DNA of 64,000 nucleotides, taken from Devosia enhydra. Lineage in GTDB: Bacteria > Pseudomonadota > Alphaproteobacteria > Rhizobiales > Devosiaceae. The stretch covers positions 901,528-965,527 of the forward strand of contig NZ_FPKU01000001.1 of assembly GCF_900119845.1 (NCBI RefSeq). Direction: 5' to 3'. The translations under genes and the position numbers were made by a program. Below the pieces are notes generated by a model. It saw only the letters and a program-made list of their open reading frames with translations, ran no database searches and was not told the DNA's origin. The number at the start of each line of letters is the position of its first letter. Position 1 is the stretch's first letter. This document shows, one piece after another, positions 32,520-41,360 of the stretch.

Positions 32520-32852
32520 TCAGCGTTTCGCAGCGGCGGCCTTGCGGTCGCGGCGGTCGGCGCGCCAGCGCTTGAACCGGCGTTCGCCACGCAGGATCGC
32601 GCTGTTGAGCGGGTGCTGGAGGAACGGCAGGTCGATCGCCAGCATTAGCAGCCCCAGCGGCAGCATCCATATGCCCAGCACGGGCAGGAAGCTGAAGATG
32701 CCGCCGAGAACCAGTACGATGCCGAGCGGAATCCTGAGGATCCGCGATGATGGTTTCCTGACCCAGGCGATGAAGCGTGCCGTCAACGGAAACCGGCGGC
32801 TGATGCGTTCGAACTGACGGTCGAGGCGGGCAGAATTCTTCGGAGCCATCAT
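32520..32852 (-). CDS. Small conserved membrane protein (PGPGW-like)
   Basis: A 110-residue protein with a hydrophobic hairpin in the middle (about 42-75, RIPLGIVLVLGGIFSFLPV then LPLGLLMLAIDLPFL) and very basic ends (FKRWRADRRDRKAAAAKR). It resembles the short membrane proteins of alphaproteobacteria sometimes grouped as PGPGW transmembrane proteins; that placement is tentative. It is divergent from the SleB-type hydrolase gene, across a 185-base gap. Confidence 0.6.
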   Translation of the reverse strand: MMAPKNSARLDRQFERISRRFPLTARFIAWVRKPSSRILRIPLGIVLVLGGIFSFLPVLGIWMLPLGLLMLAIDLPFLQHPLNSAILRGERRFKRWRADRRDRKAAAAKR

Positions 32853-33037
32853 AGGTGGTTCACCCCCGGGCTGGACAGTGACGCTATCGAGCAGGCGTCC
32901 AAGGCAGTTTTTGGGACGCCGCCGGCAGACGGAAGCTTTGACAGAGAATTAATCCATTCTGGCCAATATTGCCTTAACGGCAGCGCCGTGCGGGTTCGCG
33001 TCACCGGCATGGGCGCCACCTCACGCCTGGAGCCCGC

Positions 33038-33511
33038 ATGCACACCACCCGACGCCGTTCCATACTCGCCATTTCAGTTAGCCTTGCCATGATGAGCCTC
33101 TCCGGCTGCGCCTCGCTTGGCGGCTTCGGTGGGCTGGGCTGGGCGCAGATGTCGGAAAAGGAATGCCTCGTCAGGGCGATGTATTTCGAATCCAATCGTT
33201 CCAGTCCCGACGGCATGCTCGCCGTGGGCTCTGTAGTGATGAACCGCGTTGCCGACCATCGTTACCCCAAATCCGTCTGCGGCGTCGTCGGCCAGAAGAA
33301 CCAGTTTGCCGAGGGCGTGCTCGACCGCAAGATGACCGAGCCCAAAAGCGTCGCACTTGCCAGCCAGGTTGCCGATGCGGTGCTGCGCGGCGAGCGCCAT
33401 GCCGGGGTTCAGGCCGCCCAGCACTTCCACACGGCCGGCCTGACCTTCCCCTACACCAACATGCACTATGTGCTCGTCGCCGGCGGCAACGCCTTTTACG
33501 AGAAGCGCTAG
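33038..33511 (+). CDS. SleB-type cell wall hydrolase, lipoprotein
   Basis: A 157-residue exported protein with signal peptide and lipobox LSGC near residue 24. The hydrolase_2 (SleB) domain has KECLVRAMYFESNRSSPDGM with the catalytic Glu, AVGSVVMNRVADHRYP, VCGVVGQKNQFAEG, and a HFHTAG/HYVLVAGGNAFYEK end. It should cleave peptidoglycan in the periplasm. TGGAG is six bases before ATG. Confidence 0.88.
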   Translation: MHTTRRRSILAISVSLAMMSLSGCASLGGFGGLGWAQMSEKECLVRAMYFESNRSSPDGMLAVGSVVMNRVADHRYPKSVCGVVGQKNQFAEGVLDRKMTEPKSVALASQVADAVLRGERHAGVQAAQHFHTAGLTFPYTNMHYVLVAGGNAFYEKR

Positions 33512-33535
33512 CGCCGGCTGACGTCTCGAAACGCC

Positions 33536-34084
33536 CTAGAAATCCCCGCCGACGTCGAGGTCCCCGCCACCATCGTCTGCGGGCATATCATCGGCAGGCA
33601 TATCTTCGGGCGCAGCCTCGGCCGCATTGGCTTCGCCACCGCCGAACATGCCGGCGATGGCGCTGCCCAGGAGGACGCCACCCGTGACGCCGAGCGCTGT
33701 CTGCGCCGCGCCTGCGAGAAAACCCCCGCCGCCCGCGCCACGCTGACGATCCCACGGGCCGCGATTGGCCGGCTGTTCGGGCACGGGAGCGGTCTGGGTC
33801 TGGCGCGGATTTTGTCGACCGCCATCGCCAAAAATGCTGTCGAAGAAGCCGCCGCGGCTCTGACCCTGCTGTTCGAGCTCGGCGATGCGCTGCTGGGCGG
33901 CTTCAAGCGCCCGCTCCTGCACGATGATGGTCTGCGCCATGTAGTAACCGGCGCCTTGCGTGCGCGCCCCCTCCTCCTGGATCAGGGCCTCGGCCTCATG
34001 ATCCCGATCGGGATTGCGGCGGGCGACATCCCGCAGCCGGTCGAAAAGGCTCTCGATGGCGCGGCGGTCTTCGGGAGCGAGCAT
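33536..34084 (-). CDS. DUF2076 domain protein
   Basis: A 182-residue protein matching DUF2076: MLAPEDRRAIESLFDRLRDV at the start, YYMAQTIIVQERALEAAQQRI as a helical stretch, then a Gly/Gln/Pro linker, one hydrophobic helix (about 123-145, FLAGAAQTALGVTGGVLLGSAI) and an acidic tail (EDMPADDMPADDGGGD). The family is periplasmic or membrane-linked in proteobacteria and lacks an assigned function. It ends 24 bases from the convergent SleB gene. Confidence 0.85.
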   Translation of the reverse strand: MLAPEDRRAIESLFDRLRDVARRNPDRDHEAEALIQEEGARTQGAGYYMAQTIIVQERALEAAQQRIAELEQQGQSRGGFFDSIFGDGGRQNPRQTQTAPVPEQPANRGPWDRQRGAGGGGFLAGAAQTALGVTGGVLLGSAIAGMFGGGEANAAEAAPEDMPADDMPADDGGGDLDVGGDF

Positions 34085-34171
34085 GGCGGTCTTCCTCCTG
34101 CACTGGGCTGAGACAGGAGATGGGAATCCCCTGCCTCGCCTGCAACGGTGCCGGACCGGGTGGCGTTGCGA

Positions 34172-34672
34172 TCAGCCAAGAAAATCGCGCTTGCCGATCG
34201 GTACGCCGTTATGGCGCAGGATGGCGTAGGCCGTCGTTACGTGGAAATAGAAATTGGGCAGCGCGCGGGTCAGCACATAGCTCTGGCCATCGACCACGAC
34301 TTCCCCCGACCGCATCTTGAGCGTGATGCTGCGGGTCTCGCTGCCATCGATATCGCCGGCTGAAAAGCTGTTAGCGAAATCCACGGCCTTGCCGATACGG
34401 GCCTTGAGATCGGCCAGCGTCTTTTCATCATCGGGCCAGGCCGGGATGTCGCGACCCGCCAGTCGCGCGAGCGAACCCTTCACATGATCGGTGGCCGACT
34501 GCACCTGGAACGAAAGCGGATGCATGTCGGGGGCAAGCCTCGACCCCACCAGCACATCGGAATTGAACTTCTTTTCATCGGCATAGGCCTGGGCCTTGTC
34601 GAGATTGTCGCGCAACGCCGTCAGAAGGCGGACGTAGACGGGTACGGTCACGGCATAAAGTGAGAGCGTCAT
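34172..34672 (-). CDS. DUF1993 family protein
   Basis: A 166-residue soluble protein of the DUF1993 family, a DinB-like four-helix bundle. Marks are the N-terminal VPVYVRLLTALRDNLDKAQ, RLAPDMHPLSFQVQSATDH, and the end PNFYFHVTTAYAILRHNGV. The conserved His pattern resembles a metal site, but no activity is known. AGGAAA precedes ATG 34672. It may be co-transcribed with the DUF2076 gene 87 bases downstream. Confidence 0.88.
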   Translation of the reverse strand: MTLSLYAVTVPVYVRLLTALRDNLDKAQAYADEKKFNSDVLVGSRLAPDMHPLSFQVQSATDHVKGSLARLAGRDIPAWPDDEKTLADLKARIGKAVDFANSFSAGDIDGSETRSITLKMRSGEVVVDGQSYVLTRALPNFYFHVTTAYAILRHNGVPIGKRDFLG

Positions 34673-34781
34673 CAGAGTTTCCTGCGAGATTGGCCTGTCG
34701 AAGGACTCAACAGCAAAAGCCCAAGGACTGTATCATTGCGCGGCGTCCAAAGGCACATGGCCCGCATCAAGGAGTGATCGC

Positions 34782-35465
34782 ATGTCTCGCAGGCAAATCG
34801 GCTTCCGCATCGGCATCTGCGCGCTGGTCGCGCTTGCCGCCCCGCCCGCCTGGGCCCAGACCAGCGATGAAAGCGACCCCATCACCATCATGGGCACAGC
34901 CTATACCGGCGAGACGCCGCCGGACATCGCGCTGGTCAAGCAGCGCTTCATCGCCATCCATGGTGAAGACTGCGACTGGGCCATAACCGGCAGCCCCGAG
35001 ATGCGCGAGCCGGAAACCTTCGACTTCACCTTCCGCTACAGCTTTGACGAAGACGGCGATCCGGATCGCCCGCTCAAGATCTATCGCTTTTTCTGCAATC
35101 AGGGCGCCTACAACCAGCAGCACGCCTATTTCGCCTGGACCGAGGATGGCCTTCGCCCCCTCAGCTTTGCCGTGCCGGTGACCGTGGCCACCTTCACCGA
35201 CCCCGGAAACAGCGACAGCGACGTGGAAAGCCTCACAATGCTCGGCTTTACCACCCAGCGCACCCTGACCAATTCGGAGATCGACGCGGAAACCGGCACC
35301 ATCCTCTCGACGAGCTATTGGCGCGGTATCGGCGACGCGTCCTCCAGCGTCACCTGGCGGTTGGTCGAGGGTGACTATGTGATGGAAAGCTACGATGTCG
35401 ACCATTCCTACAATGGCAAGGTCGATCCGGAGCGCGTGGTGGACTATTCCGCCGCGGCGCGCTGA
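34782..35465 (+). CDS. Secreted DUF1176-like protein, function unknown
   Basis: A 227-residue protein with a signal peptide cleaved after PPAWA (about residue 25). The mature domain is acidic and β-rich; its end TWRLVEGDYVMESYDVDHSY resembles the end of DUF1176 proteins of rhizobia. That assignment is tentative. It is divergent from the DUF1993 gene. AAGGAG lies eight bases before ATG 34782. Confidence 0.65.
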   Translation: MSRRQIGFRIGICALVALAAPPAWAQTSDESDPITIMGTAYTGETPPDIALVKQRFIAIHGEDCDWAITGSPEMREPETFDFTFRYSFDEDGDPDRPLKIYRFFCNQGAYNQQHAYFAWTEDGLRPLSFAVPVTVATFTDPGNSDSDVESLTMLGFTTQRTLTNSEIDAETGTILSTSYWRGIGDASSSVTWRLVEGDYVMESYDVDHSYNGKVDPERVVDYSAAAR

Positions 35466-35500
35466 AAAAAGGCCGCAATCCCGTCTCCGGAATTGCGGCC
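35465..35500. terminator. Strong hairpin after the DUF1176-like gene, T-run only on the minus strand
   Basis: GGCCGCAAT (35471-35479) pairs with ATTGCGGCC (35492-35500). Six A residues precede the stem on the plus strand, so the classic stem plus T-run is formed only when read on the minus strand. No minus-strand gene lies nearby upstream. It may still stop plus-strand transcription as a stem alone. Confidence 0.55.
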
Positions 35501-35738
35501 TCGAATTCGGACCGGGGCCGCCTTTTGAGGGCTTGGGGGCAGGCAGCCCCGGTCACGTGTGTTCGCCAGTGCATGGGTCGTTTGCAGTCATCCAGCGAAC
35601 ACCACAAGATATCGGCGGCGTTTGCGGCGAAAGAAGAGCCGTCACGGGAAGGTGATCGGTCCCGGCTTGAGTGCGCGCCATTGCTCAAAGCGGGCGAAAT
35701 GCCTATGCATCTGCCCATTCTGACCATGGGACGTAAAG

Positions 35739-37214
35739 ATGCCGACGCTCAGCCCAGAACCGATGGAAACGCGAGCCTTCAACGACCCGCAGGCCGCGTG
35801 GGACTATATCGCCGCCATCTATGACCGGCAGACCGGCTTCATCCGCGACCATCTCTACGGGCTGATGGATGGGCGGATACCGGCAGGGCGAGTTCGCGCC
35901 TTCTATCCCGAGGTGCAGGTCCGTTCGACGAGCTATGGCAAATCCGCTTCGACGCTGCCCTATGGCTATCTGCACACCCCCGGGCTCTACCGCACCACGC
36001 TGACGGCGCCGGACCTGTTCCGCACCTATCTGATCGAGCAGTTCGCCGTGCTGCTCAAGAACCACAACACGGCCATCGAGGTCGGCGTCTCCTCGACGCC
36101 CATCCCGCTGCACTTTGCCGTCGGCACGCGCGAGCATCTCAATGGCGAGGTGCTGAACGAGATCGGCATTCCGCTGCGCGATATCTTTGACGCGCCGGAC
36201 CTGGCCGATACGGATGACGAGATCGCCAACGGCACCTATGTGCCCCCGCGTGGCGGGCCCTACCCGCTGTCGGCCTTCACGGCGCCCCGCATCGACTATT
36301 CGCTGCATCGGCTCAGCCACTACACCGGCACGGATGCCGAGCACTTCCAGAATTTCGTGATCTTCACCAACTACCAGTTCTATATCGACGAGTTCTGCCG
36401 TGTTGCCCGTCAATACATGGCCGACGGGCATGAGCATTATGATGCGCTGGTGGAGCCGGGCAATCTCGTGACCCGCAACGCCCGGCTCGGCGGCAGCGTG
36501 GACGGCCAGGGCGCCACGCGCATGCCGCAGATGCCCGCCTACCACCTCACCTCGTCGCGCAGCCGCGGCATTACCATGGTCAATATCGGCGTCGGGCCTT
36601 CCAACGCCAAGACCATCACCGACCACATCGCGGTGCTCAGGCCCCATGCCTGGATCATGCTCGGCCATTGCGCCGGCCTGCGCAACTCGCAAGAACTGGG
36701 CGATTATGTGCTGGCCCACGCCTATGTGCGCGAAGACCATGTGCTCGACGCCGATCTGCCCGTGAATGTGCCCATCCCGGCGCTCGCCGAAGTGCAGGTC
36801 GCGCTGCAGCAGGCTGTGACCGAGATCACCCAGCTCGAAGGGCTTGAAACCAAGCGCATCATGCGCACCGGGACGGTCGCAACCTTCGACAATCGCAACT
36901 GGGAGCTGCGCGACCAGAAGGAAATCACCCAGCGGCTGTCGCAGTCCCGTGCGGTTGCGCTCGATATGGAAAGCGCCACCATCGCCGCAAACGGCTTCCG
37001 CTTCCGCGTGCCCTACGGCACCCTGCTCTGCGTTTCCGACAAGCCCCTGCATGGCGAGCTCAAGCTGCCCGGCATGGCGTCGTCCTTTTATCGCACGCAG
37101 GTCAACCGGCACTTGCTCATCGGCATCAGGGCCATGGAAATCCTGCGCGACGAGCCTGCCGAGCGGCTGCATTCGCGCAAGCTGCGCAGCTTTGCCGAGA
37201 CGGCGTTCCAGTAG
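35739..37214 (+). CDS. amn: AMP nucleosidase
   Basis: A 491-residue enzyme hydrolysing AMP to adenine and ribose 5-phosphate. An N-terminal Amn-specific domain is followed by the nucleoside phosphorylase-type domain with VNIGVGPSNAKTITDHIAVL, WIMLGHCAGLR, and the purine/ribose site VALDMESATIAANGF. The length matches the long bacterial Amn class. The start may be 35739 or the nearby METRAF at 35763. The preceding 273 bases hold only a hairpin and no convincing gene. It converges on glmS. Confidence 0.94.
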   Translation: MPTLSPEPMETRAFNDPQAAWDYIAAIYDRQTGFIRDHLYGLMDGRIPAGRVRAFYPEVQVRSTSYGKSASTLPYGYLHTPGLYRTTLTAPDLFRTYLIEQFAVLLKNHNTAIEVGVSSTPIPLHFAVGTREHLNGEVLNEIGIPLRDIFDAPDLADTDDEIANGTYVPPRGGPYPLSAFTAPRIDYSLHRLSHYTGTDAEHFQNFVIFTNYQFYIDEFCRVARQYMADGHEHYDALVEPGNLVTRNARLGGSVDGQGATRMPQMPAYHLTSSRSRGITMVNIGVGPSNAKTITDHIAVLRPHAWIMLGHCAGLRNSQELGDYVLAHAYVREDHVLDADLPVNVPIPALAEVQVALQQAVTEITQLEGLETKRIMRTGTVATFDNRNWELRDQKEITQRLSQSRAVALDMESATIAANGFRFRVPYGTLLCVSDKPLHGELKLPGMASSFYRTQVNRHLLIGIRAMEILRDEPAERLHSRKLRSFAETAFQ

Positions 37215-37223
37215 GGCGGCGCT

Positions 37224-39050
37224 CTACTCGACCGTCACCGACTTCGCGAGGTTGCGCGGCTGGTCCACGTCCGTCCCCATGAAGACGGCCGTGTGATAGG
37301 CGAGCAGCTGCACGGGAATGGTCGCGAGGATCGGCGCGACAAAGCTCGACACTTTCGGGATCAGGATGATGTCGGCGATGCCGTGGCCGGCCTGCGCCGC
37401 GCCATCCTCGTCGGTGATGAGGATGATCCGCCCGCCGCGCGCCGCTACTTCCTGCATGTTGGAGAGCGTCTTTTCCATCAAGGGGTCAGAGGGCGCCACC
37501 ACGATCACCGGCATGCTCTCGTCCACCAGCGCGATCGGCCCGTGCTTCAGTTCGCCCGCCGCATAGCCTTCTGCATGGATGTAGCTGATTTCCTTGAGCT
37601 TGAGAGCGCCTTCCATGGCTACCGGATACATCGGTCCCCGGCCCAGATAGAGCACATCCTTGGCCTTTGAGAGGCTCTTGGCGATCTCGACGATCTGCCC
37701 CTCCGATTTCAGCGCCTTCGAAACGGCGCTCGGCAGGCTGATCAGCGCCCGCACCAGTTCGGCCTCGGCCTCAGGCCCGATCGCGCCGCGCGCGACCCCG
37801 GCAGCAAGCGCGAGACTGGCGAGCGCTGAGAGCTGTGCCGTCAGCGCCTTGGTCGATGCCACGCCGATCTCGGGTCCGCAGAGCGTCGGGAACACCACCT
37901 GGCTTTCGCGCGCAATGGTCGATTCCCGCACATTGACGAGGCTGGCCACGTGCTGGCCCTGCCCGGCGCAATAGCGCAGCGCGGCGAGGGTGTCGGCAGT
38001 CTCGCCCGATTGCGAGATGAACAGCGACAGCCCGTCCGCCTGCAGAGGCGGCTCGCGGTAGCGAAATTCGGACGCCACATCGATATCGACCGGCAGCCGC
38101 GCCAGTTTCTCGAACCAGTATTTGGCGATCGAGCCAGCAAAATACGCCGTGCCGCAGGCCGACATCGTCAGCCGCGAGAGCCTGGCGAAATCGAACGGCA
38201 ATGTCTCGCGCAAGGCGACCCGCTCGGCGCCCATGTCGAGATAGTGGCTCAGGGTATGCGAGATCGTCTCGGGCTGCTCGTAGATCTCCTTGGCCATGAA
38301 ATGGCGGTGGTTGCCCTTGTCGACCATCAGCGCCGAGGCGGCGGAGACCTGCTGCTCGCGCTGCACGATGCCATCCTGCCCGTCGCGGATGGTGACGCCG
38401 CGCGGTGTCAGCACCGCCCAGTCGCCGTCCTGCAGGTAGGAGAGGCGCGAGGTGAAGGGCGCCAGCGCCATGGCGTCCGAGCCCAGATACATCTCGGTGT
38501 CGCCATAGCCTATGGCGAGCGGCGCGCCCCGCCGCGCCGCGATCAGCATGGTGTCCTCGCCCTTGAACAGGAAGGCGAGCGCGAACGCGCCGCGCAGCAC
38601 CCGCAAGGTGCGCCCGACCGCCATCTCGGGATCGAGGCCGCGATCGAGTTCGCGGCTGACCCACAGCGCCACGGATTCGGTATCCGTCTGCGTCTTGGGC
38701 AGATAGCCATCGCGCGCCAGATCGGCGAGCAGCTCGCGGAAATTTTCGATGATGCCGTTATGCACCACCGCCACACGCTCTGTCGCATGGGGGTGCGCAT
38801 TGGCTTCGGTGGGCGCGCCATGGGTCGCCCAGCGCGTATGCCCGATGCCGATGCGGCCTTCGAGCGGCTCGAAGGACAGCTTCTGGGCCAGATTGCCCAG
38901 CTTGCCCTCGGCCCGGCGCCGGGCGATGTTGCCGCCCTCGAGCGTCGCGACGCCGGCGCTGTCATAGCCGCGATATTCGAGGCGCTTCAGCGCATCCACC
39001 AGCCGGGGCGCGACCGGCGCCGTTCCGATGATTCCAACGATGCCGCACAT
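37224..39050 (-). CDS. glmS: Glutamine-fructose-6-phosphate aminotransferase (isomerizing)
   Basis: A 608-residue enzyme making glucosamine 6-phosphate. The N-terminal class II amidotransferase starts at MCGIVG (Cys2 nucleophile after Met removal) with GHTRWATHG. Two SIS domains follow (MSACGTAYFAGSIAKYWFE, FISQSGETADTLAAL), and the end is the conserved DVDQPRNLAKSVTVE. Its ribosome-binding site GGAGGG lies in the end of glmU, three bases of gap away, so both hexosamine genes form one unit. No glmS ribozyme is visible upstream. Confidence 0.97.
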   Translation of the reverse strand: MCGIVGIIGTAPVAPRLVDALKRLEYRGYDSAGVATLEGGNIARRRAEGKLGNLAQKLSFEPLEGRIGIGHTRWATHGAPTEANAHPHATERVAVVHNGIIENFRELLADLARDGYLPKTQTDTESVALWVSRELDRGLDPEMAVGRTLRVLRGAFALAFLFKGEDTMLIAARRGAPLAIGYGDTEMYLGSDAMALAPFTSRLSYLQDGDWAVLTPRGVTIRDGQDGIVQREQQVSAASALMVDKGNHRHFMAKEIYEQPETISHTLSHYLDMGAERVALRETLPFDFARLSRLTMSACGTAYFAGSIAKYWFEKLARLPVDIDVASEFRYREPPLQADGLSLFISQSGETADTLAALRYCAGQGQHVASLVNVRESTIARESQVVFPTLCGPEIGVASTKALTAQLSALASLALAAGVARGAIGPEAEAELVRALISLPSAVSKALKSEGQIVEIAKSLSKAKDVLYLGRGPMYPVAMEGALKLKEISYIHAEGYAAGELKHGPIALVDESMPVIVVAPSDPLMEKTLSNMQEVAARGGRIILITDEDGAAQAGHGIADIILIPKVSSFVAPILATIPVQLLAYHTAVFMGTDVDQPRNLAKSVTVE

Positions 39051-39053
39051 GGC

Positions 39054-40418
39054 CTAACCCTCCGACCGTGCCTTGCGCGCAGCCTTCTTGGCGGCGGCGC
39101 GCTCCCTCAGCTTTGATGCATAGCCGAGGCGATTTTCCTGCCGCGCGCGCCCGAGCGCCAGCGCGTCGGGCTCCACATTCCGCGTGATCACGCTGCCCGA
39201 GCCAACATAGGCCCCGGCGCCGATCGTGACGGGCGCAACCAGCGACGAGTTCGAGCCGATGAAAGCACCTTCCCCGATCACGGTGATGTCCTTGTTCACC
39301 CCATCATAATTGCAGGTGATGGTGCCGGCCCCGAGATTGGCCTTGGCGCCGATCTCTGCGTCGCCCACATAGCTCAAATGGTTGAGCTTGGCACCCTTGC
39401 CGATATTGGCCTTCTTCACCTCGACGAAATTGCCGACCTTCACGCCTTCGGCGAGCACCGCCTCCGGGCGCAGGCGGGCGAAGGGGCCGATCTCGCAGCC
39501 CTCCCCGATCGTTGCGCCCTCGATATGGCTGAAGGCCCTGATCACAGCCCCGTCGGCCACCGACACGCCTGGCCCGAACACCACATTGGGCTCAATCACC
39601 ACGTCGCGGCCGATCGTCGTATCCCACGAAAAGAACACGCTCTGCGGATCGCGCAACGTCACGCCCTGCGCCATGAAGTCGTCGCGCCGCAACTCCTGGA
39701 ACTGGGCTTCGGCCTGGGCCAGCTTGCGGCGGTCATCGACGCCGATCACCTCGTCAGCCGAAGCCTCGAACACCTCGATATGCCGCCCGTCCCCATTGGC
39801 GAGCTCGACGGCATCGGTGAGGTAATACTCGCCCTTGGCGTTGGCATTGCCGATGCGGTCGATCACCGAGCGCAGTGTTGCGCAGCGAAAGCCCATGATG
39901 CCGGAATTACAGAGCGTGATGGCCCGTTCCGCCTCGGTCGCATCCTTGTGCTCGCGGATTGCCAAGAGCCTCCCGCCATCGGTGAGCAGCCGGCCATAGC
40001 CGGTCGCATCGGCCGGCCTGAAGCCGACAACCACGATGTCAGCGCCCGCATCCAGCCTGGCGGCGACGGCCTGAAGCGTTGCGCGCGACACCAGCGGCGT
40101 GTCGGCATAAAGCACCAGTACGGCACCTTCCGAATGTGCATAGGCAGCTTCGGCCTGGCGCACGGCATGGGCGGTGCCGAGCCGCTCGCTCTGGGTCGAG
40201 AACCGCGCATCCGGCGCCATCAGCGACACGGCTGCGCTCACCGCGTCATGGCCGGGCCCGATTACGACCGCAAGCCCTGCTGCGCCTGCGCCCAGCGCCG
40301 CGCGCACCGCATGTCCGACCATCGGCAGCCCGCCCACCGGATGCAGCACCTTGGGCAATGCGGATTTCATCCGCGTGCCTTCACCCGCCGCAAGAATGAT
40401 CGCAGTCAGTTCCGCCAT
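39054..40418 (-). CDS. glmU: Bifunctional UDP-N-acetylglucosamine pyrophosphorylase / glucosamine-1-phosphate acetyltransferase
   Basis: A 454-residue enzyme. The N-terminal uridyltransferase has IILAAGEGTRMKSALPKVLHP. The C-terminal left-handed β-helix acetyltransferase carries hexapeptide repeats, with NFVEVKKANIGKGAKLNHLSY and GAGTITCNYDGVNK. It produces UDP-GlcNAc for peptidoglycan and lipopolysaccharide. It heads glmU-glmS and is divergent from the coiled-coil gene at 40560. Confidence 0.97.
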   Translation of the reverse strand: MAELTAIILAAGEGTRMKSALPKVLHPVGGLPMVGHAVRAALGAGAAGLAVVIGPGHDAVSAAVSLMAPDARFSTQSERLGTAHAVRQAEAAYAHSEGAVLVLYADTPLVSRATLQAVAARLDAGADIVVVGFRPADATGYGRLLTDGGRLLAIREHKDATEAERAITLCNSGIMGFRCATLRSVIDRIGNANAKGEYYLTDAVELANGDGRHIEVFEASADEVIGVDDRRKLAQAEAQFQELRRDDFMAQGVTLRDPQSVFFSWDTTIGRDVVIEPNVVFGPGVSVADGAVIRAFSHIEGATIGEGCEIGPFARLRPEAVLAEGVKVGNFVEVKKANIGKGAKLNHLSYVGDAEIGAKANLGAGTITCNYDGVNKDITVIGEGAFIGSNSSLVAPVTIGAGAYVGSGSVITRNVEPDALALGRARQENRLGYASKLRERAAAKKAARKARSEG

Positions 40419-40559
40419 GTCGTCCGTCCACCCTCGTGCCCTGCGGCAATCGCTCGTCCCGATTTATGGCAGCAACGTGTTGGCAATCCGATAACGAGGT
40501 GAACCAGTGGTAAACTGCCACGGCTTGATTCGAACAGCGAACCCACCGGAGCACCAGCC

Positions 40560-41357
40560 TTGCGACGCCTGAGCGACCATATTCGGCCCGCCGACGTCAC
40601 CCTCTGGGGCGGGATAGCCCTTGGCTGCTGGGCTGCCGCTGTGCTTGCAGCAAACGTCTCGGCGCTTGTGCCCCCCAGCATGCTGGCCGGGTTGCACGCC
40701 TCGCGCCTCGATGGCGGAACGCTCAACCAGTTGCGCGGGCAGGTGGCGGGCCTTGAAGCAGATGCCGCACGCCTGCGCCGCGAGACGGCAGCTCTCGAAC
40801 GCCGCTTCGACATGACCCAGCAGCAGGCCGGCACTGTCACCCAGCGCGTCGGCGCCCTCGAATCGAGCATTCCGCGGCTGCTCGAGGCACTGCCCAAGAC
40901 GGCCGAGATCGATCGGTCGGCCCTGACCGCATCGACCGATGCCAACGGCCCGCAGCGCTTCGAAGCCGAAGGGGGCTCCGTCGTCGTCAGACACTCCCCG
41001 CTCGTTCCGCCCGCGCCGCTCGAAATGCCCATCGATGGTACAGACACCCAGCCTCTTCCCGCCGCGCTGGAGAGTGATGACGCCGCAACCGGTGATCTCG
41101 GCATCGCCATCGGGCCGGCCGTGGATGAGGCCGGAGCCGGGGCGGAATGGGCCGAACTCGAAGCACGCGTCGGCGCCCTGCTGATCGGACTGCGCCCCGT
41201 GCTGGGTGACGGCGAAGCAGGCGACGGCCGGCGCATCATTGCGGGACCGGTGGCCGGCGAGACCGAGGCCACCACGCTCTGCACCCATCTCGAAATGGTC
41301 GCGGTCACCTGCGCGCCGGCGCCTTATGTCGGCGATCCGATTGCCGCTGGCGGCTGA
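40560..41357 (+). CDS. Membrane-anchored coiled-coil protein with SPOR-like C-terminus
   Basis: A 265-residue protein from a TTG start at 40560, with GGAG eight bases upstream. A short cytoplasmic N-terminus precedes one membrane helix (about 13-36, VTLWGGIALGCWAAAVLAANV). A periplasmic coiled coil follows at about 52-105 (LRGQVAGLEADAARLRRETA), then an acidic linker and a C-terminal stretch with GPVAGETEATTLCTHLEM, which looks like a divergent SPOR peptidoglycan-binding repeat. The topology suggests an envelope or division role. This is inference; I know no exact homologue. Confidence 0.65.
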   Translation: MRRLSDHIRPADVTLWGGIALGCWAAAVLAANVSALVPPSMLAGLHASRLDGGTLNQLRGQVAGLEADAARLRRETAALERRFDMTQQQAGTVTQRVGALESSIPRLLEALPKTAEIDRSALTASTDANGPQRFEAEGGSVVVRHSPLVPPAPLEMPIDGTDTQPLPAALESDDAATGDLGIAIGPAVDEAGAGAEWAELEARVGALLIGLRPVLGDGEAGDGRRIIAGPVAGETEATTLCTHLEMVAVTCAPAPYVGDPIAAGG

Positions 41358-41360
41358 TGC

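Noticed and set aside
32938-32969. TTGACA before the SleB-type gene as a promoter
   Set aside because: The only AT-rich -10 candidate (CAATAT) is about 20 bases away, outside the usual spacing.
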